A stretch of 64,000 bases of DNA from RUG12461 sp045661345 (GTDB lineage Bacteria > Bacillota > Clostridia > Lachnospirales > Lachnospiraceae): contig JAZRFM010000018.1 of assembly GCA_045661345.1 (NCBI GenBank), forward strand, positions 1 to 64,000, written 5' to 3'. The notes under the pieces are model-generated. The model saw only the letters and a list, made by a program, of their open reading frames with translations, searched no databases and was not told the origin of the DNA. Below are positions 14,739 to 22,802 of the stretch, one piece after another; position 1 is the stretch's first letter, and the number at the start of each line of letters is the position of its first letter. The position numbers and the translations under genes are program-made.

Positions 14739-16271
14739 ATGGAAAAAGAACTGATGGAGAAAGAGGTCTTATGTATCCTTGATACGAGACAGATTCAACG
14801 CTATATGTTTCGCAGCAACACCTTTCTGGATACCATCGGCGGCAGCGATCTCCTGGAGCATGTGCTGTGGGACGCAATCAGGGATGCAATGGTGAGTATC
14901 GACCCGCCGCTTTCCGGGGAGGAGTATGCGCTCTCCCTCGGGACACGCTCGGAGGATATCCCGTATTTTACTTCGCCGGGAATTAAGTTTCAGCTTATGA
15001 TCTGTGCGGCAGGTAACGCGCTTTGCCTCGTACGCACCGGTGCGCTCTGCCAGACAATTATCCGCAGGATTTCCCGCTATTATCTGGAACAGGGGTATTC
15101 TCTGAATCTGGCGGCTGCGGCCACAGAGAAAACGGATCACCTGGGCAATGATATTTTTCAGCTTTACAAAAAACTGAACAATATCAAAGCGGCTTCCGAG
15201 CTTTCGGATCCTCTGGGGACTCTTCCCGTGATCATGCGGGAAAGACGCACGGGAGAGCCGGTGGTCGCGTTTGATGAGGAGAACGGGGACTATGTTTCCA
15301 GATCCTCCGTGATCCGCAGAAATGAAGCCAAAAAGCGGGCTTTCCGGTTTGTCCAGAAGGACATACATACCACCCGGGCCAAGGACGGGAAAGACTACCT
15401 CGCCTATATTCATGCGGACGGCAACAATCTCGGGATCACCATCGGGCGGATTCTGCAGTCGACCCCGGACTATGTGGAGGGCATCCTCACCAGGCGCCGG
15501 ATCAACCAAAACATCGAGGCGCTCTATCAGAGAGTCATGGAGCAGACGATCCGGGATCTACAGGCATATTATGTCGGAAAAGGAGGCATAGAGGAAGAAT
15601 TTCCCTATGAATTTCAGGTGTTCCACCGTGCGGGAGATGATATCAACCTGGTGTGCAACGCGAATCTGGCATTTCCGTTTCTGGACTTTTTCTACAAAAA
15701 TCTGGAGGGGGCCACGATCTGGGAAAAGGACGGGGAGCGTATCCCCCTGTACGTTTGCGCAGGCATTTCCTTTGTGACGAAGGACAGTGCATTCCACGCG
15801 GCATACGGTCTGGCGGAGGAATGCTGCAAGAGCGCAAAGACCGCTGCAAAAGAGGAACGCAATCTCCGAAACGGTCTGGCAGGGAACTGGTTTGACTTTC
15901 AGATCTGCGACAATCCGAATGTGCAGGAGCTGGATCTGCTGAGACAACGGTCTTACCTCACCGATCAGGGGATCAATATGATGCTGCGTCCGTACAGCAG
16001 AGATGAGGAGGATCGTGGAAAAGCGTTTCATTATAGAGGCCTGCTGGAGCGGATTGAAAAACTGAAAGCTTTGGATCTATCAAGGACGCAGACGGCCATG
16101 CTGAAACAGTCCTATCTCAGCGGAAGGGTCGCATTCAGTACCTGGTTACATGCCATGAAGAAAAGGGGCGTGGATCTTGTCGAAATGCTGGGACACCCCT
16201 CCTATACAGATGAAGAGCGTCAGATCCATGCGGTCTGGTTTGATGCAACGGAGCTCATGGATTTTGTATGA
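14739..16271 (+). CDS. Cas10/Cmr2-like palm-domain protein without HD domain
   Basis: Cas10-type nucleotidyl cyclase/polymerase-fold protein, the large-subunit signature of type III CRISPR systems. Palm 1 is seen at the N-terminus (LCILDTRQIQRYMFRS, TIGGSDLLEHV, and AAGNALCLVRTG at 90-101). Palm 2 has HADGNNLG (metal-binding D227) and the cyclase motif RAGDD (A298-G299-D300-D301) in place of the usual GGDD, then the helix AAYGLAEECCKSAKTAAK (354-371) found after the palm in Cas10 proteins. Both metal-binding aspartates are kept, so cyclase activity is possible. No N-terminal HD nuclease domain, and at 510 aa it is shorter than Csm1/Cmr2 (700-1000). GGAGGA precedes ATG 14739; M6 is an alternative start. 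Confidence 0.82.
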   Translation: MEKELMEKEVLCILDTRQIQRYMFRSNTFLDTIGGSDLLEHVLWDAIRDAMVSIDPPLSGEEYALSLGTRSEDIPYFTSPGIKFQLMICAAGNALCLVRTGALCQTIIRRISRYYLEQGYSLNLAAAATEKTDHLGNDIFQLYKKLNNIKAASELSDPLGTLPVIMRERRTGEPVVAFDEENGDYVSRSSVIRRNEAKKRAFRFVQKDIHTTRAKDGKDYLAYIHADGNNLGITIGRILQSTPDYVEGILTRRRINQNIEALYQRVMEQTIRDLQAYYVGKGGIEEEFPYEFQVFHRAGDDINLVCNANLAFPFLDFFYKNLEGATIWEKDGERIPLYVCAGISFVTKDSAFHAAYGLAEECCKSAKTAAKEERNLRNGLAGNWFDFQICDNPNVQELDLLRQRSYLTDQGINMMLRPYSRDEEDRGKAFHYRGLLERIEKLKALDLSRTQTAMLKQSYLSGRVAFSTWLHAMKKRGVDLVEMLGHPSYTDEERQIHAVWFDATELMDFV

Positions 16272-16301
16272 TCACGGAGAAACAGCGGGAAGGAAAACAG
16301 G

Positions 16302-18059
16302 ATGCTTTTTTTAAAAATCATGACGATCGGAGAAGTGGCATTTTCCGGATTTATGAAGCTGGAAGAGGGATACCGATACGATATTCCCTTCGATGATCTC
16401 ATGCTGCCGGCGCTGCCCATAGAGGAATTGCTTCGCAAGGAAGGATTGATCGAGGATTCGGATTTGATCGGATTTGCACATCCGGACGGGTATCGCGGGA
16501 TCATTGCCAATGCTGTCGAATTGCTTCAGAAATCCCGTAACTTTGCGGAACACATCAAGGGCTGCTTTACAAAGGACAGATTCTGGGAAGAGGAAGGGGT
16601 GCGGGTTCGCAGCATTCGATCCGGGATGCGGTTTTTTGCGGCGGTGCGTGTCACGACGGAACGGGCCAGGGAGCTGAAAAGCCGTCTGGACGGGCGGCAT
16701 CATATCGGCATCCGGACAAAAGAGATCACCGGAGAGGTGGAGCTGGAGCTGATCAATATTGACCGGGAATTGGCGTATGGGGTGGAGACTTCCCCGATTA
16801 AACACTATACGGCTTTGGATTATACCGCCCTGACGGTGACGCCGGCTTGTTTTTACGCACCCTATGAGGAGGGCGACAGGACGTATCTGTATATACCCGG
16901 CGCAGTGATGAGAGCAATGATGATGGATCGGGTGACGGAGCTGACGGAGGAAGAAAAAGACAGTCTGCGCTGTTCCAATGCATACATCAGCAGGAACGGA
17001 AGACGGCTTCTTCCCGTACCGGCCTGTATGTCGGTTGTGAAGCTGGACAAAAAACAGCTTCGCTATCGTCTGGCACCGGGCAAGGATCCGCGGCGGGTAG
17101 AACAGGATGTGGGACTTTCGGATTGCTTTGCGGAGGATTTTGAGAGTCATTTTATGGAATATACGACGCCGGAGACGGAGCATATCGCCTCAAAAGAAGG
17201 GCAGATTTATGACGCGCTGTCCTGCGGACAGGTTTTCTGCGGCACCATCTACGGAAGCGATTCAGCGCTCCGGAAGGTTCTGGACTATGGACACCGGTTT
17301 CAGACCTTCTTTATGGGCTCCCTGGAAAAGCAGGGCTATGGAGAGGTTTATCTGAGAGCCTCCGGACTCCGGGAGGAAGATCCCCCGGCTGAGATGCTTT
17401 CCAGAAACTTTGATGTATGCTGCGCTTCCGACACACTTCTTCTGAATGAGGACGGGATGCCCTCCTGCAGAGCAGAGGATCTCCTTCTGGAGGTCGAGCG
17501 TGTGCTGGGATGTGAGGGGAAACTGGAGATCGAAGGCAGATATACCAATATTTACCGGGATTACAGTGTAAACCCCTATTGGGGGACGGACGGTGCCGTC
17601 GTCAGATGTATGGCAAAAGGCTCCGTACTGCGCATCCGCACAAGGGACAGGGAGCCGGTCGACATCTTTCCGCTGCGCCACTGCTTTGTCGGGGAACGCA
17701 CGGAGGACGGATACGGCGAACTGATCGCCTATCCGGCGAGGGGACAGTACTACCGGCTGGCGGAAAGTGTGTCACCTGACAGGCACGTACGCAATTACCC
17801 CCTGCCGGTTCGCGGGATCGGCATGGGCGCCGGCTTTGCAGGGAATGTGCTTGCATCCACGCTGAAAAGCCGCATCCAGGCACTTGCCACCGCAGACCGT
17901 CTGGGAAGCGTGGATGCGGAGCTGACGAAGGAGATGGTTCCGGTGGATCTGCTTCTGGAATTGCAGGATCAGTATGATCCGATGATATCGGAAGAAAGGA
18001 TGATCCGGTGGTACCGGGATGCATGGGAAGGAGAAGAGAATGAATCGGATCCCGCTTGA
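16302..18059 (+). CDS. tandem RAMP-domain protein, Csx10/Cas5-like
   Basis: 585-aa protein with two RAMP-type modules. Each has the glycine-rich RAMP loop with the same spacing: G339-x5-G345-Y-G347-E and G464-x5-G470-Y-G472-E (GERTEDGYGEL, close to the G-E-R-x-x-E-G-F-G seen in Csx10). The first module starts at the N-terminus (LFLKIMTIGEVAFSGF) and has a Y-I-P-G-A-V-M-R-A segment (197-205) equivalent to the RAMP I-P-G-S-S-x-R-G motif. The C-terminal 80 residues are helical. RAMP proteins bind guide RNA or stabilise the type III complex beside Cas10; here no cas6 or cas7 gene accompanies it. AAGGAA precedes ATG 16302. It overlaps the next gene by 20 bases. Confidence 0.78.
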   Translation: MLFLKIMTIGEVAFSGFMKLEEGYRYDIPFDDLMLPALPIEELLRKEGLIEDSDLIGFAHPDGYRGIIANAVELLQKSRNFAEHIKGCFTKDRFWEEEGVRVRSIRSGMRFFAAVRVTTERARELKSRLDGRHHIGIRTKEITGEVELELINIDRELAYGVETSPIKHYTALDYTALTVTPACFYAPYEEGDRTYLYIPGAVMRAMMMDRVTELTEEEKDSLRCSNAYISRNGRRLLPVPACMSVVKLDKKQLRYRLAPGKDPRRVEQDVGLSDCFAEDFESHFMEYTTPETEHIASKEGQIYDALSCGQVFCGTIYGSDSALRKVLDYGHRFQTFFMGSLEKQGYGEVYLRASGLREEDPPAEMLSRNFDVCCASDTLLLNEDGMPSCRAEDLLLEVERVLGCEGKLEIEGRYTNIYRDYSVNPYWGTDGAVVRCMAKGSVLRIRTRDREPVDIFPLRHCFVGERTEDGYGELIAYPARGQYYRLAESVSPDRHVRNYPLPVRGIGMGAGFAGNVLASTLKSRIQALATADRLGSVDAELTKEMVPVDLLLELQDQYDPMISEERMIRWYRDAWEGEENESDPA

Positions 18060-18456
18060 AAAAATACCGAAAAAAGGGCTTGTCATGGCGTATTTTCGCG
18101 AGACTCTGCTGTTTTCTCCTTATGAGATCGATGGGGAACAGCTGAGAATGACGGTGGAAAATGCCTTTGAGAAGGAAGAACCCTATGAGTGTCATTTTTT
18201 TGACGGAACAAAGGAATACCGCAGGATCAAAAGAGCTGCCCGGGGAGATGTGATCGAACGGATCCTGACAGAGGAGGAAGAGAGGGACTTGCCCGGCGAA
18301 CTGCTTTTTACGGAGGACATGCTCGTGAAGAGGGAATATGTCCAAATACCCGGCATACCGGAAAAGCTGCGGGTGATCAATCGCTATCAGTATTCGGAAA
18401 ACGATACGCTGATACTGAAGGATTACCGGATAGCTGTGATAGATGGTGTACAATAA
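18040..18456 (+). CDS. unrecognised 138-aa protein of the Cas10-RAMP module
   Basis: I do not recognise this family. Start ATG 18040 has a good ribosome site (AAGGAG) inside the end of the RAMP gene, and the two genes overlap by 20 bases, so they are made together. The protein is mixed alpha/beta, charged, and has no signal peptide, membrane helix or cysteine cluster. Blocks that stand out are GLVMAYFRETLLFSPYEI near the start, LFTEDMLVKREYVQIPGI in the middle and RYQYSENDTLILKDYRIAV at the end. Position as the last soluble gene of the module suggests a small-subunit, an accessory or an effector role. Confidence 0.65.
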   Translation: MNRIPLEKIPKKGLVMAYFRETLLFSPYEIDGEQLRMTVENAFEKEEPYECHFFDGTKEYRRIKRAARGDVIERILTEEEERDLPGELLFTEDMLVKREYVQIPGIPEKLRVINRYQYSENDTLILKDYRIAVIDGVQ

Positions 18457-18470
18457 GAAAGGAGAACCCT

Positions 18471-18596
18471 ATGAGTTGGATGAAAGAAAATCTTGGTAAA
18501 ATTGTAGCGATTGGAGTTCTGGTCACGGCGGTCGCCATCGTCGTGCTGATCCTGATCAACAAAGCGCAGGAAGGTAAATTGCTCGACGAATGCTAG
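18471..18596 (+). CDS. 41-aa single-helix membrane peptide
   Basis: Small gene: ribosome site AAGGAG at 18459-18464, ATG 18471, stop TAG 18594. The product has a short polar start (MSWMKENLGK), one strong membrane helix (IVAIGVLVTAVAIVVLILI) and a short tail (NKAQEGKLLDEC) ending in cysteine. It lies 14 bases after the 138-aa gene and its stop overlaps the start region of the YdcF-like gene, so it belongs to the same transcript. Function unknown; it could anchor a partner to the membrane. Confidence 0.65.
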   Translation: MSWMKENLGKIVAIGVLVTAVAIVVLILINKAQEGKLLDEC

Positions 18597-19693
18597 CATC
18601 GGAAATGACTTTACGCATCGATCTGTTTCAGAATGCCATTGTGCTTTTTCTGATCGTGCTGTCCGTCCTCCTCTGGGTCGGGTATGTACGCTGTTACAAG
18701 CGCCGCCGGTATTCCTATCAGGTGGTTTTTCTATCCGGATTTGCGCTCTGGATCAGTGTCTCCGCCATATTCACCGCGATTGATGCAGCGATGCGCTATC
18801 CCATGCCCCGCTTTTTTTCTTTTCTGCAGGAAGCGGGATGGGTGTTTATGCTGTTTACCTCCTGGCTGGTGCTGTCCTTTGCGGTGGCGCTGACAGCCAG
18901 CAACATCGCCTTGATCAGACACGAAGGATTTCGAAGAAACAATTTCTACGGAATCGTGATCTCGTTTCTGATGGTGGCGGGAGAGGTTCTCGGTGCGGTG
19001 CTGATGCTTTCCGGTAACGGCGGCGCCACCCAGTATCACAAAAACAGCATTACCACCACCAGTTACCTGTCCTGCTATGTGCTGTTTGAGTGCTTTTTGA
19101 TCGGATCCATCATCAACGGGCTGCTGGCGGCAGAGCATGAGCCGCCGTTGGATGCGGACTACATCATCATTCTCGGCTGCAGGATCCGGGAAGACGGAAC
19201 CCTCTATCCCCTGGTGCGCGGCAGAGTGGATCGCGCCCTCGCCTTTTACCGGAAGCAAAAAGAAGCGACCGGAAAGGAAGCGGTCTTCGTCCCGTCGGGC
19301 GGAAAGGGGGCAGATGAGCCCATGAGCGAGGCGGAAGCCATGCAGCGGTACCTGCTTTCCAAGGGCATTGCAAAAGAAAAGATCATGCCGGAAACAGCTT
19401 CCCGGGATACCCTGGAGAACATGCTGTTTTCCAGAAAGCTGATTGAGGAAAAGAGTCCCGACGCCAAGGTGGTATTTGCCACCACGAATTATCACGTTTT
19501 CCGCAGCGGCATCATCAGCCGGCAGGCAGGATTTGAGCCGGAAGGGATCGGAGCGCGGACGAAGTGGTATTTCTGGCCGAATGCGTTTGTACGCGAGGTT
19601 GTCGGCATGTTTGTCTATAAAAGCAAGGCGCTGCTTTTGATATTGTGCCTGATGATCGCGTACTTTGCATTGATCGGGACACTGATCAGATGA
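18590..19693 (+). CDS. YdcF/SanA-family (DUF218) membrane protein
   Basis: Membrane protein with about five N-terminal hydrophobic helices (residues 10-180) and a DUF218 domain (about 185-345), then a last helix (ALLLILCLMIAYFALIG). DUF218 motifs: YIIILGCRIREDGTLYPLVR, VPSGGKGADEPMSEAEAM, TASRDTLENMLFS and TTNYHVFRSG. Relatives (ElyC, SanA, YdcF) act in envelope integrity or peptidoglycan precursor metabolism, mostly without a defined reaction. ATG 18590 overlaps the 41-aa peptide stop; ATG 18605 is an alternative. Closed by a strong terminator at 19698. Being last in the run containing the Cas10-RAMP genes may be coincidence. Confidence 0.85.
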   Translation: MLASEMTLRIDLFQNAIVLFLIVLSVLLWVGYVRCYKRRRYSYQVVFLSGFALWISVSAIFTAIDAAMRYPMPRFFSFLQEAGWVFMLFTSWLVLSFAVALTASNIALIRHEGFRRNNFYGIVISFLMVAGEVLGAVLMLSGNGGATQYHKNSITTTSYLSCYVLFECFLIGSIINGLLAAEHEPPLDADYIIILGCRIREDGTLYPLVRGRVDRALAFYRKQKEATGKEAVFVPSGGKGADEPMSEAEAMQRYLLSKGIAKEKIMPETASRDTLENMLFSRKLIEEKSPDAKVVFATTNYHVFRSGIISRQAGFEPEGIGARTKWYFWPNAFVREVVGMFVYKSKALLLILCLMIAYFALIGTLIR

Positions 19694-19697
19694 TAGT

Positions 19698-19745
19698 AGA
19701 ATCCGTGGGAACAGGAGGGCATGTTCTCAGGGATTCTTTTTTTTT
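19698..19745 (+). terminator. Rho-independent terminator after ydcF-like gene
   Basis: AGAATCC at 19698-19704 pairs with GGATTCT at 19731-19737, with additional inner pairing (GGGAACA/TGTTCTC), followed by a T run to 19745. Confidence 0.88.
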
Positions 19746-19752
19746 GCAAAAA

Positions 19753-19785
19753 CCTATTGACATGGTAGGCGAGTAGGAATATAAT
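19753..19785 (+). promoter_or_regulatory. consensus promoter with shared operator, nifS-iscU
   Basis: TTGACA (19757-19762), 17-base spacer, TATAAT (19780-19785): a perfect sigma-A promoter. It is overlaid by CCTATTGACATGGTAGG plus CGAGTAG (19753-19776), which recurs almost identically before metY at 21428-21451. CCTA...TAGG is a dyad. The location over -35 and spacer suits a repressor; an Rrf2-type regulator (IscR or CymR-like) is the natural candidate because both operons serve cysteine/sulfur and Fe-S metabolism. That identity is inference. Confidence 0.8.
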
Positions 19786-19836
19786 CCGGTAATGTAATCG
19801 GAAATCAGAGAATCGTAACAGCAGGAGGATAAGACA

Positions 19837-21021
19837 TTGATCTATGCGGACAATGCCGCAACGACCAAAATGAGTGAAGCGGCACTTGATACCATGACAT
19901 CATTCCTGAGGGAAACCTGGGGCAACCCGTCGAGTCTGTACGGGATCGGACAACAGGCAAAGGAAGCGCTGGAAAATGCAAGAGCGGACATCGCTGCGGT
20001 GATCGGCGCCGATCCGAAGGAAATCATTTTTACCTCCGGCGGGAGTGAGGCGGACAATCAGGCGATTCGTTCCGCGGCAGCGCTGGGGGCAAAGAACGGA
20101 AAAAGGCACATCGTTTCCTCCGCCTTTGAGCATCACGCGGTTCTGCACACCCTGGAGGCACTGAAGGACGAAGGCTTTTCAGTCACCCTGGTGGACGTGC
20201 ATGAGGACGGCATTGTACGGCCGGAGGAAGTGGAAGAGGCGATCACAGACGACACCTGCCTCGTGACCATTATGTATGCGAACAATGAGATCGGAACCAT
20301 CCAGCCCATCCAAAAGATCGGGGAGATCTGTCAGAAGCACGGCGTGCTTTTCCATACGGACGCCGTGCAGGCCGTTGGCCACATTCCGGTGAATGTAACC
20401 ACCGATCAAGTTGATATGCTGTCTGCTTCCGCGCATAAATTCCACGGACCCAAGGGCGTCGGCTTTCTGTATGTGAAGAAGGGCGTACGCCTGACGAGTC
20501 TCATCGCAGGAGGAGCGCAGGAGAGAGGGAAACGTGCCGGCACGGAAAACGTGCCGGGGATCGCAGCCATGGCGTCGGCTTTGCAGGAAGCCGTATCCAA
20601 AATGGATACTGCGTCCGCAAAGATCCGGAAAAACCGGGACAGGCTCATCGAAGGGCTTGGCGGCATCGAACACTGTGCCTTGAACGGTGACGCTGTAAAA
20701 CGCCTTCCGGGGAACGTGAACTTCTGCTTTGAAGGGATCGAAGGAGAATCCCTACTGCTGCTGCTGGACGACAAAGGAATCCAGGCCTCCTCCGGAAGCG
20801 CCTGCACCTCCGGCTCTCTGGATCCGAGCCATGTGCTCCTTGCAATCGGGAGAGTGCATGACGTCGCGCACGGATCCCTGAGACTCACCATCAGCGAAGA
20901 GACGACGGAAGAGGATGTGGAGGAGATCATAGGTGCCGTTTCCGAGGTGGTGGCCTATCTGAGAGGATTTTCCCCGATCTGGAGAGACCTCACTACAGGG
21001 AAAAAGCAGTTTATTTTATAA
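19837..21021 (+). CDS. nifS: cysteine desulfurase, NifS/IscS type
   Basis: PLP-dependent enzyme that removes sulfur from L-cysteine, giving alanine and an enzyme persulfide for Fe-S cluster assembly. Class V aminotransferase fold with YADNAATT at the start, FTSGGSEADNQAI and FEHHAVL around the cofactor, the PLP lysine K201 in SASAHKFHGPKG, RAGTENVPGI, and the persulfide cysteine C323 in SSGSACTSGS on a flexible loop. 394 aa, normal length. The start is TTG 19837 after AGGAGG. It forms an operon with the scaffold gene iscU 17 bases downstream, and is probably controlled by the shared operator at 19753. Confidence 0.93.
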   Translation: MIYADNAATTKMSEAALDTMTSFLRETWGNPSSLYGIGQQAKEALENARADIAAVIGADPKEIIFTSGGSEADNQAIRSAAALGAKNGKRHIVSSAFEHHAVLHTLEALKDEGFSVTLVDVHEDGIVRPEEVEEAITDDTCLVTIMYANNEIGTIQPIQKIGEICQKHGVLFHTDAVQAVGHIPVNVTTDQVDMLSASAHKFHGPKGVGFLYVKKGVRLTSLIAGGAQERGKRAGTENVPGIAAMASALQEAVSKMDTASAKIRKNRDRLIEGLGGIEHCALNGDAVKRLPGNVNFCFEGIEGESLLLLLDDKGIQASSGSACTSGSLDPSHVLLAIGRVHDVAHGSLRLTISEETTEEDVEEIIGAVSEVVAYLRGFSPIWRDLTTGKKQFIL

Positions 21022-21038
21022 TCACGGAGGTAAGACAG

Positions 21039-21425
21039 ATGGCTTTATACAGTGAAAAAGTGATGGATCATTTTCGCAACCCGCGCAACGTCGGTGTGAT
21101 CGAGGATGCGGACGGGATCGGAGAGGTCGGGAACGCCAAGTGCGGCGACATCATGAAGATGTATCTGAAAATCGACAACGAGACGATCACGGATGTCAAA
21201 TTCGAGACCTTCGGCTGCGGCAGCGCGATTGCATCCAGTTCGATGGCGACAGAGCTGATCAAAGGAAAACCCGTTTCCGAGGCGATGCAGCTGACCAATC
21301 AAGCAGTGGCCGAAGCCCTGGACGGACTGCCGGATTACAAGATGCACTGTTCCGTGCTGGCGGAGGAAGCAATCCGGTCGGCGCTGGATGACTATGAGAA
21401 CAGGAAGAAGGAAACAGTTTCATAA
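21039..21425 (+). CDS. iscU: Fe-S cluster assembly scaffold, IscU/NifU type
   Basis: Scaffold on which Fe-S clusters are built with sulfur from the desulfurase encoded just upstream. The three cluster-binding cysteines are present: C35 in AKCGD (with the assisting D37), C60 in FGCGSAIASSSM and C104 in HCSVLAEEAI. 128 aa, the length of stand-alone IscU; the ferredoxin and C-terminal domains of full NifU are absent. Clostridia often have just this NifS-IscU pair in place of a full isc operon. AGGAGG-like site (CGGAGG) before ATG 21039. Confidence 0.93.
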   Translation: MALYSEKVMDHFRNPRNVGVIEDADGIGEVGNAKCGDIMKMYLKIDNETITDVKFETFGCGSAIASSSMATELIKGKPVSEAMQLTNQAVAEALDGLPDYKMHCSVLAEEAIRSALDDYENRKKETVS

Positions 21426-21427
21426 AA

Positions 21428-21460
21428 CCTATTGACACGGTAGGTAAGTAGTGATAATGT
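21428..21460 (+). promoter_or_regulatory. promoter with the same operator, metY-cysK
   Basis: CCTATTGACACGGTAGG plus TAAGTAG (21428-21451) repeats the element before nifS with only three base changes. TTGACA is at 21432-21437; the -10 is weaker (GATAAT with 15 or TAATGT with 17 bases of spacing). Conservation of the flanks beyond the -35 box argues for a regulator site, not only a promoter. Confidence 0.75.
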
Positions 21461-21487
21461 GGAAGAAATTTTAAGAAAAGGAGAGCT

Positions 21488-22774
21488 ATGAAAATGAGCG
21501 ATTACAGATTTGAAACCTTGCAGTTGCATGTGGGACAGGAACAGGCGGATCCGGTGACGGACGCGCGAGCGGTACCGATCTACCAGACGACCTCTTATGT
21601 GTTTCATAACAGCAAACACGCGGCCGATCGTTTCGGACTGGCAGACCCCGGCAACATCTACGGCAGACTGACCAACACCACCCAGGATGTTCTGGAGCAG
21701 AGACTTGCCGCATTGGAAGGCGGCAGCGCAGCACTCGCGGTTTCTGCCGGTGCGGCGGCCATCACTTACACCATCGAAGCACTTGCGGCAAACGGCGGAC
21801 ATATCGTCGCTCAGAAGACGATCTATGGCGGGACTTACAATCTCCTGGCGCACACCCTTCCCCTGTACGGCATTCGTACAACCTTCGTAGACATCCACAA
21901 CCTTTCGGAGGTGGAGAGCGCGATTGAAGCGGATACCCGGGCGATTTTCCTGGAGACTCTCGGCAACCCGAACAGTGATATCCCGGATATTGATGCCGTG
22001 TCTGCACTGGCCCATGGGAAAGGGATCCCGGTGGTGATCGACAACACCTTCGGCACGCCGTTTTTGATCCGTCCCATCGAGCATGGCGCGGATATCGTGG
22101 TTCATTCCGCGACGAAGTTCATCGGTGGACACGGGACGACCCTTGGTGGTATTATCGTGGAGTCCGGGAAATTTGACTGGAAGGCAAGCGGGAAGTATCC
22201 GAACATCGCAGCGGCGAACCCGAGTTATCATGGCGTTTCCTTTGCGGATGTGGCGGGACCGGCAGCATTTGTGACCTATATCCGTGCGATCCTGCTGCGG
22301 GATACCGGCGCGACGATTTCTCCCTTCAACGCATTCCTGCTGCTGCAGGGTGTGGAGACCCTTTCCCTCAGACTGGAAAGACATGCGGAGAATACCGCGA
22401 AGGTGGTTTCTTTCTTGAAGAACCATCCCAAGGTGGAAAAGGTGAATCATCCCTCCCTTCCGGAGCATCCGGATCATGCGCTGTATCAGAAATATTTCCC
22501 CAACGGCGGCGGTTCCATCTTCACCTTTGATGTCAAAGGCGGCAAGGAGGAGGCCTGGAAATTCATCGATGCGCTGGAGATCTTCTCTCTGCTGGCAAAC
22601 GTGGCGGATGTCAAGAGCCTCGTGATCCATCCGGCATCCACGACCCATTCCCAGCTCTCGGAGGCGGAGTTGAATGAGCAGGGGATCCACCAGAACACCA
22701 TCCGTCTTTCCATCGGCACGGAGCATATCGACGACATACTGGCAGACCTGGAGAAAGGGTTTGCGGCAATCTGA
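21488..22774 (+). CDS. metY: O-acetylhomoserine sulfhydrylase (MetY type)
   Basis: PLP enzyme of the Cys/Met metabolism family that makes homocysteine from O-acetyl-L-homoserine and sulfide. Family marks: LHVGQEQADPVTDARAVPIYQT at the start, YGRLTNTTQDVLEQRLAALEGG, SAGAAAI, DNTFGTPFLIRPIEHGAD, and the PLP lysine K210 in VVHSATKFIGGHG. The insert after this lysine (FDWKASGKYP...NPSYHGVSFADV) distinguishes the MetY group from cystathionine gamma-synthase. 428 aa fits MetY. Precedes cysK by 28 bases; both use free sulfide. M3 is an alternative start. Confidence 0.9.
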   Translation: MKMSDYRFETLQLHVGQEQADPVTDARAVPIYQTTSYVFHNSKHAADRFGLADPGNIYGRLTNTTQDVLEQRLAALEGGSAALAVSAGAAAITYTIEALAANGGHIVAQKTIYGGTYNLLAHTLPLYGIRTTFVDIHNLSEVESAIEADTRAIFLETLGNPNSDIPDIDAVSALAHGKGIPVVIDNTFGTPFLIRPIEHGADIVVHSATKFIGGHGTTLGGIIVESGKFDWKASGKYPNIAAANPSYHGVSFADVAGPAAFVTYIRAILLRDTGATISPFNAFLLLQGVETLSLRLERHAENTAKVVSFLKNHPKVEKVNHPSLPEHPDHALYQKYFPNGGGSIFTFDVKGGKEEAWKFIDALEIFSLLANVADVKSLVIHPASTTHSQLSEAELNEQGIHQNTIRLSIGTEHIDDILADLEKGFAAI

Positions 22775-22802
22775 AGAGACACTTGGACAGGAGGAAAAAA
22801 CA

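Noticed and set aside
14326..19745. CRISPR array near the Cas10-like gene
   Set aside because: I looked for 25-40-bp repeats with regular spacers on both sides of the module and elsewhere in the window and saw none; the gaps there are under 60 bases.
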